Assembly (NCBI RefSeq): GCF_907164915.1
Contig: NC_061869.1
Coordinates: 39,246,840 to 39,310,839, forward strand
DNA: 64,000 bases
Origin: Impatiens glandulifera
Taxonomy: Eukaryota; Streptophyta; Magnoliopsida; Ericales; Balsaminaceae
Direction: 5' to 3'
A program made the translations under genes and the position numbers. The notes under the pieces were generated by a model that was given only the letters and a program-made list of their open reading frames with translations, ran no database searches and had not been told where the DNA came from. Shown one piece after another: positions 1-11,879 of this stretch (position 1 is its first letter; each line of letters starts with the position of its first letter).

Positions 1-837
1 CAATCAGATTCAAAATCAAAATCTTATACTCAACAAGTCAAACAAATTCATCAAATTAAATCAAACTCTAGAATCATCATAAATGAAGCAATTAGATTCA
101 AAATCAAACCCTAATTAATCAATTATATTAAAAATCTAAACTAAATGTTTACAAAATATAACAAAATATAACATAAATCTAACTTAAATTTAACTATAAT
201 ATTAACTAAACTAATATTGAAGCAACATTGTTGAAGATGAGGAAGCGGCGGTAGGAAGTAGCGGCGAGAGGAACTCGTAGAGGCGGCGACAATAGGAGAT
301 CGACGTCGATCGGACGACGTCTTCGCTTGTCGATCGCCTGCGACAAGAGGATTTTATTTGGGTCATTTATTTGAGAATTTTTATTTAACAGTCGTAATCT
401 TGTAATCTCATCCCACTTTCTTTTTTTAATTATTAATAATTTAATTTATCAATTAAATATATATATTTTTTATAATAATTCAATAAATTGAAAACTCAAA
501 TAACAAACATTTTCATCTAACCATTTTTTAAAATCCAATGCAATCATTGTTTATGTTTATTTGTTGGTCTTAGTACAAATGAGTGTGCTTTTACTTTTTT
601 TTATTCAACAAATTATATCTCTCGGTAGTTGTTACATCTTCATTGTTGAAATGTCACCCTTTTATAGATGTAACAATTCTTTTGACACAATGTTGTTGTA
701 AACTTTGTCTACTATGATTATTTTATTTATCGCACAAGTGAATCGATATAACCATCTAATGCCGTCAAATTTGGTGACTTTATTTTGTTGCATGTATCTA
801 TCAATTGTGTATAAATCATAACAAGTTCTTATTTTAC
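1..837. other. Intergenic DNA left of duplication unit 1
   Basis: No convincing gene. The stretch is AT-rich except for a GC- and CpG-rich patch at about 235-355, which has no long open frame. The phrase 'attcaaaatcaaa' occurs at about 8 and again near 93, a short degenerate direct repeat. Homology with the second duplication unit starts only at about 838. Confidence 0.5.
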
Positions 838-884
838 CCGTTCATAATATCTCATTAACTTCAATATCTTGAGTATGAGAATAA

Positions 885-908
885 ATATATATATATATAT
901 ATATATAT
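885..908. repeat. (AT)n microsatellite
   Basis: About 24 bases of uninterrupted AT dinucleotides. The equivalent position in unit 2 (about 34020-34050) has a shorter, interrupted AT tract. Confidence 0.9.
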
Positions 909-1485
909 TTATTGATAATTGGTTTAAATTGGGAAAAACTAAGTTATTAATGTTTTAATATTTTTCAAAAAAATTATTTTAGTTTTATTATCATAACACA
1001 ATCATTCAGATTTATTATTTTATTCTTATTTTTATTCAAACTTATATAAATCATCTATTTAGTCTAAATTTTGGTGTAGGATGGAGTAACCAAGGTGACT
1101 AGAAGATATGAGTTATTTGAGAGTGATATTTTCCACAACTTTCTATGAATAGATAATTAGCCACCGATTTTTAATGAGTAAATACTAGTAAAAAAAAAGG
1201 TAAAACATTTTCCTACAATATTTCCATTATAATACTATGTATAGCAAAAGAAGTTTTACCTTGAAATGTGCAACCAACTTTGGTATGTTTTTTAAAGTTG
1301 TTTGCGACGATATTTTCATTATAATTCTATCCATTTGTTAATTTGGTACATTTTTTTTTTATAGTTTTTCAACGTATCATTTTATTAAAACTATTTTGTA
1401 TGTGTATTTCGAAAATTAATTTTTATATATAATTTTTTACCTAATTGTTTATTGAGACTATGGATAACAATGAGAAGTGTATTTA

Positions 1486-2015
1486 CACTACAATAAAAAA
1501 AGCACCTTTAAAATAGCCTATATATCATTTGAAAAAAGCCCATACAAAATTCACAATACCATTAAAATATCCCAATTATAAATTTATTAAATTTAACTTG
1601 AAATTATAAATAATTTATTTAATAACTATTTTGATTATATTATTTATTTTAAAAAATATTTATTTTATTTAATAGAGTATTAATTCTATTTAATTAATTT
1701 AATATTAATAATGAATTTATATTTAATTAACTCAAAATATTAATAAATTTTAGGTTTGAAATAAAAATAAGTATATAATTTGATTTAAGAAAAATAATAA
1801 TCTATATTATTACAAAATAAAATTTAAAATAAAAAATTATAAAATATTAAAACAAGATTTTATCTAATTATTTGCTTATAAATTTTTTTAAAAGAATAAT
1901 AAAATAAGGGTTGTCAAAGATATTGAAAGGTTGGCAAAAACATTTTTTTTACTTTTGCCAACGCTTAATATGGGTTGGCGATTATGTGTCACCCAAAGCC
2001 TATTTTGTTGTAGTG
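1486..2015. mobile_element. Non-autonomous CACTA element (MITE-like)
   Basis: The left end reads CACTACAATAAAAAAAG and the right end, read inward on the other strand, CACTACAACAAAATAGG. These are CACTA-superfamily terminal inverted repeats. A TTA target duplication flanks it at 1483-1485 and 2016-2018, as expected for the 3-bp duplications of this superfamily. The 530 bp interior is AT-rich and has no transposase. The matching position in unit 2, about 38865-38880, lacks the element, so it arrived after the duplication. The two ends differ after the first bases, so the element is old or a composite. Confidence 0.8.
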
Positions 2016-2128
2016 TTATTATCCTTCCCTGTTTTACTTCGACGGATGTTTTTACTATAACTTTTGTCTTGCTCAATTTCGAGAAATTCTCGTAGAGTAC
2101 CGTTTATATATATTCTCTAATATATATA

Positions 2129-4640
2129 TACCACAATAAAAGAGAATTTGTGTTGAAAATTTACAGGTGATTTGTCAAAAGAATTTCGACGAGTAATTTG
2201 TGACAAAACTAATAAACGTCGAAAAAAGTAATGAAAATAAGAAAATACGTAGAAAAAAATTAGGAAATTTATCTCATGAATTTTACGACCGATATATTTT
2301 ATGAAGTATGTTAATTTGGAACGAGATTTTCGATAAAAGTTTCCGTCGACAATTCTGTGATTTTTCCTCGGAATTTCTGACGAAAGTTTTCGTCGAAATT
2401 TCCGTCACAAACCTATTCATCGAGCTTCACTACTTCCTCCTCCAAGATGTTGCAGATGTTGGTGCATATTATCTTTGAGGAATGCTATCACCATATCCTT
2501 AGTCTAGTATCTTCTGCTTCTTTTGTCTCTCCTCTGTACGTCGAACATCGTCTTAGTCTTCAGAGCCATGCACTGAAGTTCCTTCATATTCACATCGCGT
2601 CAGATAAAATTAGATATTTTATTACTAATTCATTTTATTTCTTTGGAAGTTGAACTTATTGTGCTCTATTTCAATGATTAATTAATTGAAAGAAGATGTA
2701 TTGTTATTTGCATATGCTAGTCTTTCTTCAAATATTTTTACATACGGATGGAATTTGTGATGCTCCATTTTTAGGAACGGCAGGGCCTTCTAAAACCTAG
2801 ATTATATATAGTTGGAACTCTAATTACGATAAGGTGCAATATTAGGTGTAGCTTCTTCATCAGTTGCAAACTCATATATATAGAAAATATTTCTGTTGTA
2901 ATTAATTGAGGCCATAGTTATTTTTTAGTCATGAGGAATGTGATACGATACAGAATGTAATTAAGTTCTTCCTCACACTCTTCTTTAGATGATATTATTG
3001 AAGAAGACAACTTTTGGGAAATATGAAATGATGCAGATCAACCTATTTGACAAGGTTACCCAAGTGAAACCTAATTATAAACAACCGCGAGACTTATAAG
3101 CCTTTACACATATCCTAATTTATTTGAAAATGCAATGAATGACATTATCAATTTAATACGCGACCTACTGCCACATGATAATAACTTGCCTACAAATTAT
3201 TATAATTAGAAAAAAATACATAGAGATTTAGGTTTACTGGTTGTAAAGATTGATGCTTGCAATTAAAGTGTATGCTTTTTTGGAAAGATGATAATCTATC
3301 TAAACATTGTAAGTTTTTCTTGTAACCTAGATACAAATAAAATAAAGGAAAATCTAAAAAGAAAAAACTTTATAAATAGTTAATATATTTGCCTTTGACG
3401 TCAGGATACAAAGACTATATGCATCACATGTAACAACAAAATATAAGACATGGGATGCACGACATAATATTGAAAATGATGTGATGTGTCATCCTTTAGA
3501 TGGAGAGTCGTGAAAATCATTTGATCATACATATCCAGAATTTGTAGCAGAGCATCGTAATATTTATTTAAGATTGTACGATGATGGATTTGCACCTTTT
3601 GGTATGTCGGGAAAGAATTATTCTTGTTGACCGGTGATCGTGACTCCAAACAATCCTTCACAAGGTATGCGTATGAAGAGACCATACCCATTTCTTTCTT
3701 TAATTGTGCCCCGTCCAAAAAATACAAAGAAAAATATTGATATTTATATGTAACCGTTAATAGAAGAGATAAATCAACGGTGGGTTGAATGTGTTTCAAT
3801 ATTTGACACATCAAGTGCACAAACATTCAATATGAAAGCCACTATTTTATGAACAATTAATGATTTTTGAGCTTATACAATGTTATCTAGTTAGAGTACT
3901 GTTGGAATTGACGAATGTCCAATTTATATGAAAAATTCAAAATTGTTCAGGCTTATGTATGGTATGAAGCATTACTACTTTGATTCTCATCGACAATTTT
4001 TATCAGAAAAACATCAATTAAGACGAGATAAGAAAACTTTAATCAAAGACAGAATTGAGTATCACCTCCCCCAGAAAGATTGATGGTTATAAAATATTAT
4101 CGATGGTTTGTGATTTGCTCACGGCTATGGATAATCCATCTGACACGCCTGTAGGTTTTCGAGTCTTGCATAACTAGACCAAAAGAGTATTTTGGGGAGA
4201 TTCCTTATTGGAATCATTCTCTCATCTGTCACAACCTCGATATCATGCATATTGTGAAAAATGTTTTTGATAATGTCATCCACATAGTGATGAATGTGAA
4301 AGGAAAAACAAAATACAATGTCAATGTGAGAAAATATTTATTTATTCTTTGCAACCCACGTTACATCTACATTCTTATAGTAATGGTCCAAAGCCTAAAT
4401 ATGTTTACTCATTAACAGAAGAAGAAAATCGAATAATGCCTGAATGGCTTAAACATATGAAATTTCTAGATGGTTATGTGTCAATAATTGCAAGATGTAT
4501 TGATTTAAATGAATGCAAGTTGAAATGGCTAAAAACTCTAATTGTCATACCTTCATGCAACGATTGATTCCAACTACTTTCAAGAAATTACTATCAAATT
4601 ATGTGTGGGGTACGTTGACAGATTTGAGTATTTTTTTTTA
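2129..4640 (+). mobile_element. Truncated CACTA (En/Spm-type) transposon, copy A
   Basis: A degenerate end resembling CACTACAATAAAAGAG lies near 2129-2145. It is followed by a subterminal zone (2140-2410) rich in 'cgacgaa', 'gtgacaaaa' and 'tttcgtcgaaatttccgtc' type words, typical of CACTA subterminal repeats. Transposase remnants then run from about 2960. The element breaks off near 4640, in a T-run where Copia-C begins. The paralogous copy B (from 38941) continues past this point, so the 3' part here was lost when or after Copia-C arrived. Confidence 0.7.
2960..4640 (+). pseudogene. CACTA transposase (TNP2) pseudogene, copy A
   Basis: A plus-strand translation with many stops and shifts matches the plant TNP2-type transposase. 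Visible pieces in order are 'NNLPTNYYN' and 'HRDLGLLVVKIDAC' (3190-3260), 'MCHPLDGES' (3478-3505), 'DDGFAPFGMSGKNYSC' (3580-3635), 'MYGMKHYYFDSHRQFL' (3955-4005), 'DRIEYHLP' (4050-4073) and 'MPEWLKHMKFLDGY' (4437-4478). TNP2 cuts and pastes CACTA elements in the nucleus. The N-terminal transposase-associated domain, kept in copy B at 46080-46300, is missing, and so is everything after 4640. The family assignment is confident. The gene is dead. Confidence 0.85.
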
Positions 4641-7340
4641 TCTTGGATGGATGCTCGGAGAGCATTGATCAGTGACCTGGAGTCATCTCTAGTTCCTTGG
4701 ATCTCAGTACAAACATATCCTAAAATGTCTTTAGACCGAAGAGTATGTTCATAAAGGGAACAGACGATTTTTACAGGAGATAGACAAGTGCTGGTTAGAG
4801 GAGCAGGCATCCTCTCTTCATATTCCTTCTCTTCAGACGAAAAAGAAGATTTAGAAATATCGACTTCAGACACCCTTTGGGAACGAACTCGTTCCCCCTC
4901 AACAGACGATGTCTGCTCTTGTTCAGACGGCTTCGAGAATTCCCCCTCAACAGACGGCATATATACTGGTTTAGACGAGGGTAGAATGTCAAACGTCTCT
5001 TTCTGAATGGGCAATGGCGTATGTTTAGACAAAAGAGATGTAGCCTCCTCAATTGACGTCGTCTGCCTCTTTTCGGAAGTTGGAGGGACTTCGGACGTCT
5101 CCTTTTGAGTGGAAATAGACATCTACTTAGACACAGGAGCAAGAACCTCTTCCTCCTCAACAATAGGAGTTTCTTGTTGAGCATCAGACGAGAGGGGCAT
5201 CTGCTCAGTTCTGAGAATTTGAAAATACTCGCCTTGATGAGACGTAATGTCATCAATGCATACAACATCCTCATCGACGTCTGGGCAATTGAGATCTACA
5301 TGCGATGGTCTGATTCTAAAGACATCTGATTGATACGACTCGGTGCCATGAACATATTGATTGACAATGGAGTAGTAGGACTCCATGAGCAAGTTGAGGC
5401 GGTTAAGAACCTTTGCCTCCATTTGAGCAGACTTTTCAAAAGAAGTGAAGTTAGCCTTCCTTAAATTGAGTAGAGGATAGAATGCATGCCCTATCGCATT
5501 TGCCATGACGAACTCTCTTCGTTTAAGGGTCTCGTGGACACTTCTCGATTTTGCCCATGAGAGAATATTCTTCTCCGTTTTCAACAATTCTTTCCACTCC
5601 TTTGCAATATGTTTGATGGTGATAATTTCTGCTTATGGAGAATGGAGTCTGTGACTCATCCAAGTGTCAAAATATTCAATCCACAAAGCCGCTTTAACCT
5701 CAACATCCTCCATGATGAGGTCGATAATCAGATTGGCTTCGGATGTGTGCTTAGGAGTTTCTTCGGCCACACGTTTTCCTTTTCCTGGAACATCAATAGG
5801 TTTAGGACCGGGAGTTGATTCTCTGAAAAAGATTCCTGTAGTCCCCTGTCCCGCTCTCAAAAGGGCGAAAGAAGATGTGTTCTTCGAGATAAAATTTTCT
5901 AGAAGAGCAACAATAGTAAGGACAATAGATGTTTGGATGGGTGCTTCCTCAATGATAGCAGTAGTTGACGAGGGAATAACCTCCTAATATGTTTCAGGAA
6001 AAACAGTTTAAATATTACTAGTAGCATTAGCCGCTACTAGTTCAGCGAGGAAGACATGCGTGTCTTCCCACTAAGTGTTCTCAATATTTACACCAACTAT
6101 CTCAACAGTCGATCTAGCCGTCTATTCCACCACGGGAACTTCACTAGATGGAACTTCGGCCAGTGTAGAAGGGGTTACCTGGGATAGCGTTGACTGAACA
6201 CCACCACGGGTAGACGACTCTAACAGCAATTTGCGCTGACTCGCCAGAGCATCGGCCATGGAAAAACGAGGAGAAACTTTGGAGGTCATCTGAACTGCTT
6301 CAGACGCCTCCGTCTGATCAGTAATATGAGCAGATGTTACAACCATCTCCTTCATTGGGCTAGCTGAAGGAGATAGAAAGGTCGAGGACAAAGGAATTGC
6401 GGCGATAGGGTTTCCCTCGAATCTCGCCCTTTTAGGCATGGATTTATCTTCTCTAGTTTCTCCAATGGGTTCCCTCTTACAATTATGGAGCTGGCAGAGA
6501 ACTCCATAACATAAGGCCTAGCCTTCTTAGCAGGGTCTTGTGACTGAAAGTCACATGACATTTGAACCGAGTGATCGATTGACCACTCGTTTGTGGGGCT
6601 GAGGACTCGGACTTCGATTCCTTGACAATATTCTTCCACGCAAGAAAACTTTTCACGGTGTCGACCGTCAATATATGGCAAGGGTTAAAAGCCTCACTCT
6701 CACCTACAAGAACCTGCAGATGCTCCAAAAGCGAGCTGCGTTGGACTGTGAAGCCCAAACTATGCTTTTTCTATGGAGAACCCATTTGGAAAAGAGTAAA
6801 AAATAAGGCGGACGCCCACTTGACTGACATCCCTTTGGTTAAAACCACCATATATTCAAAACGGTCTTGAAAATAGGTGTCAAAAGAACCTACTCTTCCT
6901 TGCAGTGACCTCGCTACAATATCGTTTAGAAGATATTAGGGGTACTTGAGAATCTTCTTCTTCCCGTTGATATTTATCGGACCACCGATGTCCGAGAATA
7001 GGATCTGCATTTCAAATATGATCTTGACCAGAATTTCCTTGTCGAACGAGTGACCCTCCGATGGATGTTCAAAGAACTCGGTAAATAAGGTTTCAAAAAT
7101 AGAGAAATGAACGCCCTTCACCGTCACCTCGATAGAGTCTCCAATGATCTTCCCGTAACTGAAGAACTCTCTAAATTCCTTTTCATGAAGAATGAAAGGT
7201 GCTCCGAGAAACTTCCTGAGGTCATATGCCTCCAACGACTTGAACATCTCAACTATCTCCGCTTGTTCATACTGGTAGACCAATTCGAAATCAACCTACA
7301 ATGTGTTGTAAAAGAATGAAATAGTTTTCTTAGCAGACAT
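4641..7340 (-). pseudogene. Accessory gene remnant downstream of Copia-C pol
   Basis: Starts at ATG 7340 (minus strand). After 14 codons a TAG interrupts, then the frame runs on with 'VDFELVYQYEQAEIVEMF' and 'LRKFLGAPFILHEKEF' (about 7295-7180). Later pieces in shifted frames are rich in Ser, Glu, Thr and Pro (6440-6120, 5590-4800). The N-terminal part matches the accessory proteins of Copia-A, especially the one at 15668 ('DFESIYQYE'). It sits in the same place, after pol. A TATA-like 'CTATTTAAG' lies about 130 bp upstream (near 7470). Function unknown. Several stops and shifts make it a pseudogene, truncated near 4640. Confidence 0.75.
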
Positions 7341-7739
7341 CTTTGAGTTTGAAGAAGAAACGACGAAGAGTTTAGGTTTTTTTTAGAGGAAGGGCAGTGA
7401 AAAATCTAGGGTTTTTAAGAAATCTCAAAGAAGGCGTGAAAAAGTCTTTTTGGCATACAAGACTTTCTTAAATAGATTTTGAAGGGTCACGTTTCCAAAA
7501 GACATTATTTGAAAACAAACCGTCATTTAATTAAAACGTGTTCCCAATAAAATCATAATTAAAAGTCGTCATTTTAAAAATAGAAATATCATAAACTTTA
7601 TCATTAATCGAACGGCATAAAGTAATTAACTGTCATAAATATTAGTCATATTTTTAACATTGAGAGACACGTATCTTCAAGTTATTCGAAATATGAATGT
7701 TCAATTTCTGGACGGGAAAAGTACATAGACAACTCATGA

Positions 7740-8210
7740 GACTTTGAACAGCTATGCCACACCTCTGAAGATGGGATGTCTAAAGACACACATAGTTAGA
7801 CATCATTTATGCTATCCACATGCCTTACGTCTAAGCTGGGTAGACGTCTGTTCGGAAGGCGTTTGATAACGCAAGTCTACAGATGCTTAGCAAGTCTGGA
7901 TGGCGTCTGATCACGCACGTCTACAGCCTTATTAACTTGAGTCTAGACGTCGTCTAATCAAAAACGTCTACAGACATCGTCCAATCAAACACGTCTACAA
8001 ACATCGTCTAATCAAACACGTCTACAGGCGCTTAGCAAGTTTGGACGACGTCTGATCACACACCTCTTCCTCAAAGTTAGACTTCTAACCAAGCATATAT
8101 GCAAGTTGCTTAAACATAACTCGTTTGAGTACATGGTTTCTTTAGACAACTGATCTAATCAGTCCGATTGAGACCTCCGTCTACACACATCTGTCCAACC
8201 ACTTTAATCA
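7740..8210. repeat. TAGACG-type repeat tract between Copia-C pol and accessory gene
   Basis: Many imperfect copies of 'cgtctacagacgtcgtctaatca'-like words, with 'cgtcta' and 'tagacg' in both orientations giving short inverted repeats. The phrase 'catcgtctaatcaaacacgtctaca' recurs almost unchanged. The tract is non-coding. A similar vocabulary fills the Copia-C LTR (26790-27240) and the solo LTR (29360-30290). Confidence 0.75.
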
Positions 8211-8261
8211 AACAATTTCACCCTCAATTTGTTCATGATTAATTAAATAAAATAAAAAATT

Positions 8262-9337
8262 AATTTAGGTCTACAAGACCCAAAACATTTCTAAAGTAAG
8301 AAAACTTAGTCTCGTGGAGTGGCTTCGTGAACATATTTGTCACTTGCTGATCTGTTGAGAAATATTCTAGACGAATATGTTTCTAACGAACATGCTACCA
8401 GATGAAATGGTGTCGGATATCAATATGCTTCGTTCGTGAGTGCAACACTGGATTGTATGTGATTGCTATGGCACTGGTATTGTCACAAAAAATCGATGAC
8501 TTGTACGCCTCAATGTCGTAGTCCCTCAGCTGTTATTGAACCTATAAGAGCTGAGAGAATCAATTGCCTATAGCAAGATACTCGGCCTCTACTGTTGACG
8601 TGGCGATGGACGTCTGCTTCTTGTTGAACCACGAAATCAGACGATCACCAAGGAACTGGAAAGTCCCACTAGTTCTCTTTCGATCAATCTTGCTGCCTGC
8701 ATAGTCTGCATCAGAATACCTAATTAAATTGAAACTAGAATCGTTCGGATACCACAGTCCCACATTTTGAGTTCCCTTTAAATACTTCAAAATACGCTTA
8801 GCAGCAATATAATGAGATTATTTAGGGTTAGCATGAAATCTTCCACAGACGTCGACGACAAATAGAATATCTGGTCGGCTAGCAGTTAGGTAGAGCAAGA
8901 AACCGATGATCCCTCTATTAGCAGTTATGTCGACACTCTGGACATTTTCATCATTGTCGAGCTTGCTGGAGGAGTTCATTGGAGTAGCTGCAACTAAGCA
9001 GTTTTCCATGCCAAACTTCTTTAACAACTCCCTTGTGTACTTGGCCTGGTTGATGAATATGTCATCTACAAGTTGACGGATTTGAAGACCAAGAAAGATG
9101 TTCAATTATCTCATCATACTCATCTCAAAATTTTCCTACATCAACTTAGAAAATTTCTCACATAATTTGGGGTTAGTTGACCTAAATATGATATCATCAA
9201 CATATATTTGAATAATAAAAATGTGAGAGTCTTTAACGAATTTAAATAAAGTTTTGTCTACTATGCCAATTACAAAGTCACGATCAAATAAGAACTTAGT
9301 TAGAGTATCATACCAAGCTCTAAGAGCTTATTTAATA
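8262..9337 (-). pseudogene. Copia-C pol, 3' part (RT end and RNase H)
   Basis: Minus-strand fragments encode the end of reverse transcriptase ('WYDTLT' at 9335-9300, then 'MNIFLGLQIRQ' and 'KKFGMENCLVAATPMN') and RNase H ('RYSDADYAGSKIDRK', 'STVEAEYLA'), ending with 'FTKPLHETKFSYFRNVLG' near 8335-8280. Stops and frame changes interrupt it. The upstream half of the gene lies across Copia-A at 22577 and beyond. Joining the two sides restores a recognisable copia RT motif, with a stop and a Pro-to-Leu change. Confidence 0.85.
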
Positions 9338-10592
9338 TGATAGAAAAATTAAGTAGATTAATTTTTGGAACCGGCCAGACAAACTAAACAGAAGTTAAAC
9401 TTCATGTGCAGGTACTGAACAAACCGGAACCGGAAATCAGGTGTTCAGAAAATGGTCGCTACCACTTCAAAGAAACCGGCTTCAAGTGATCAAGCCGAAG
9501 GATCACAGGAACCGGCATCTCTATCTCAAGCAACCGGTTAACGAAAAACAAAAGATTATACTCCAACCAGATCATAAGGTACAAGACACAGAAACCGGAA
9601 AGTACAGATCAAGAGTCAGAAGATTCAAATCTCAAGAGTGACGTACCATGACGGAAGAAACGTGTATCGAAAGAACAAAAGAAGATCGGATCCGATCAGA
9701 AGCATGGGAGGAAAGCAATGATGCCTTGGTGATCCGATGCTGACGACCGGAAGCGGATGTTCAACACGTGTATCAATCTGAAAACCGGCTATGTCATCAT
9801 TTGTTCAGAGTCACCTGCATGAATGCCAGGTGTTGAGGAAGTTGAAGCGTGCAAGCAACCCTTCTGCAAACAGGCGTGATGACGATCAACCAATCCAGAA
9901 GAGAGAGAAGAAAGTAGCCGTTAGCTACTTTCAGCTATAAAAGGGAGAACAATCGTCTTCATTCAATGCAGTTCGGGACTTGTAGTTGTGAGCATCATAA
10001 ATTCAAAAAGTCATAAAGCATTAAATTCTAGAGAGATAAAGTTCTATATTCTAAAGTCGGTTTGCCTAAAACCGGAAGTCACTTGTGTGATATTGTGTTG
10101 AGTTGTTGTATTACATCAAAAGTGTGAGTTTGGTGTAACCGGCGAGTAGCGAAGTTGGGCTCGACCGGAAGTGTAAACTGTAACTTTAAAGAGTTAGTGG
10201 AGATCCTTCTCATAACCTGAGAAGAAGGGGTGACGTAGGAGGGTTTGCTCCGAACATCCATAAACAAATTTCCTTGTCTTGTGCTCTTTCATTTCGCTTT
10301 CATTTCCCGCTGTCTTACCGTAAACCGCAAATCAATCATACTTCCAAAACCGGTCACTCACTTTCATTAAACATCTTCATTCTTAAACATCATCTAAAGT
10401 CGCAAACGTTGCTTCAACCTGAAACAGACATTTCCGCCCTTGAACACCGGTTCAAGAGTCTGTGACAGGTTGTGCAGTGCTGAGAACGGTTTTAGTCTCT
10501 AACCGGACTATCACCAAGTTGTGTGTGTTGTAAGCGGTCACCCTAAACCGGAAAACAACCCCGGTCCTCCAAGGGCGTCCCCGATCCTAACA
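9338..10592 (+). repeat. Copia-A 5' LTR
   Basis: 1,255 bp, TG...CA ends. By eye it differs from the 3' LTR by about six substitutions and one 2-bp indel (a GT repeat near 10526), so insertion was recent. A TATA box lies at 9936. CCGG sites are unusually dense (about 16). A conserved block near 10228-10265 ('tttgctccgaacatccataa') recurs in the other Sirevirus-like LTRs here. Confidence 0.93.
9936..9943 (+). promoter_or_regulatory. LTR TATA box (Copia-A)
   Basis: TATAAAAG about 600 bp into the LTR, in 'cagctataaaagggag', just after a short inverted repeat 'gtagccgttagctac' (about 9914-9928). It probably sets the U3/R border and drives the genomic transcript. The same box occurs in the 3' LTR at 21913-21920. 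Confidence 0.7.
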
Positions 10593-10594
10593 AG

Positions 10595-10606
10595 TGGTAT
10601 CAGAGC
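10595..10606 (+). other. Primer-binding site, initiator Met tRNA
   Basis: TGGTATCAGAGC two bases after the LTR end, complementary to the 3' end of plant initiator Met tRNA. This is the usual primer of plant copia elements for minus-strand DNA synthesis. Confidence 0.92.
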
Positions 10607-10634
10607 GAGGTTCTTAGCACTCAAGCAACCAAAA

Positions 10635-11879
10635 ATGGTGGGAAGTATGACTCACAGCGACAAGCCGCCAATGCTAAACAGCGAAGCATTTAGCAGTTGG
10701 AAGAAGCAGATGTATTTACATCTGATAACGCTAGATGATGAGATGAGCCGAGTCCTGAAAGAAGGACCGATCAAGATTAACAAGGAGGAAAGCCAGTGGA
10801 CAAGTGAAGATCGGAGAAGAAGCAACCTGGACAACCACTGCATGAGGCACATCTATAAAGCCATAGATAACAACACTTTGAACAAAATATCAGAGTGCGA
10901 AAATGCAAAGGAAGCCTGGGAAACGATCATCCAGATTCACGAGGGAAACGAAAGAACCAAGGAAAATAAAATCTTGGTGGCTACGCAGAAGTATGAGAAC
11001 ATAAGGATGAAACCGGGAGAAAATATGAAAGAATTTAGCAACCGGTTCACCAGCGTAGTAAGCGAGCTTCAGACACTCGGAAAGAAGTATGACAACCGAG
11101 AAGTGATTATCAAAGCTCTAAGATCACTGCCAAGCACGTGGGACATCAAGACCATGGTGATGAGGGAGTCCAGCACCCTTGGGCAAATGAAGTTGCATGA
11201 TGTGTTTGAGGACTTGAAAGCCTACGAATTCGAGATCAACTCTCGGATTGAAGATGAAACATCTACATCAACCGCAACAAGAGCTTTAGTCACATCGGTG
11301 GAACCGGCGGCTCCAGTATCAACCGCACCGGCTCCAGTCAAAAACACTGATCAAATAACCGACGATGTGATGGCGATGCTAGCTCAGAAATTTGGAAAAT
11401 TCATGAAGAAGAGCCAGCCACCATCTAATAATGATTTTAACTATAATTATGTAGATAAATCAAACAAAAGATGCTATAACTGTGATGGTTTTGGACATTT
11501 CAGGTCAGAGTGTAGAAAACCAAGAAGAGATGATAGAAAACCGGAAGGAAATTATCAAGGGAATAACTATCAAAGCAACCGGTATCAGGGTAATAACTAT
11601 CAAGGAAACAATTATCGGGGAAACAACAACAACCAACGGAACGATTACCGAAGAAATGATGATCAACATGCTAATGAAGGAAAGGAGATCCAAAAGGCTC
11701 TCATTGCATCAGATGGTGGAAGCGAGTGGGCATATTCCGACAATGAAGATGGTGAAGAGAAAGTAACATGCTTCATGGCAAACGACGAAGAGTGGATGCT
11801 CAAGACATATGACCGGAAACAAGGAGCTACTGACCGATATCAAGTACGAAACCGGAGCACTCATCACATTCGGGGATAA
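10635..11879 (+). CDS. gag: Copia-A Gag (capsid/nucleocapsid)
   Basis: 414 codons from ATG 10635. An in-frame ATG at 10521 lies inside the LTR and upstream of the primer site, so it is unlikely to be used. Residues about 15-210 form a UBN2/retrotran_gag type capsid domain ('SSWKKQMYLHL', 'KEAWETIIQIHEG'). A CCHC zinc knuckle 'CYNCDGFGHFRSEC' sits near residues 279-292 and should bind element RNA. It is followed by an Asn/Arg-rich tract of repeated 'NYQGN'-like units, probably disordered and RNA-binding. The frame ends at 11879, but its last 27 codons or so are read out of frame from a deletion near 11797. The original polyprotein ran on into protease. Up to that point gag looks functional. 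Confidence 0.88.
   Translation: MVGSMTHSDKPPMLNSEAFSSWKKQMYLHLITLDDEMSRVLKEGPIKINKEESQWTSEDRRRSNLDNHCMRHIYKAIDNNTLNKISECENAKEAWETIIQIHEGNERTKENKILVATQKYENIRMKPGENMKEFSNRFTSVVSELQTLGKKYDNREVIIKALRSLPSTWDIKTMVMRESSTLGQMKLHDVFEDLKAYEFEINSRIEDETSTSTATRALVTSVEPAAPVSTAPAPVKNTDQITDDVMAMLAQKFGKFMKKSQPPSNNDFNYNYVDKSNKRCYNCDGFGHFRSECRKPRRDDRKPEGNYQGNNYQSNRYQGNNYQGNNYRGNNNNQRNDYRRNDDQHANEGKEIQKALIASDGGSEWAYSDNEDGEEKVTCFMANDEEWMLKTYDRKQGATDRYQVRNRSTHHIRG

Noticed and set aside
4795..5274. Arg/Leu-rich minus-strand protein
   Set aside because: It is an out-of-frame shadow of the Ser/Glu-rich accessory gene remnant of Copia-C.
7341..8261. 3' LTR of Copia-C
   Set aside because: It lies between pol and the accessory gene remnant and shows no LTR ends or overall similarity to 25908-27401, only the shared repeat vocabulary.
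9441..9641. Small protein conserved in both Copia-A LTRs (also at 21418-21618)
   Set aside because: The two frames are identical only because the LTRs are copies of each other. The same applies to 10079-10267, 10274-10465 and, in Copia-B, 40345-40527.
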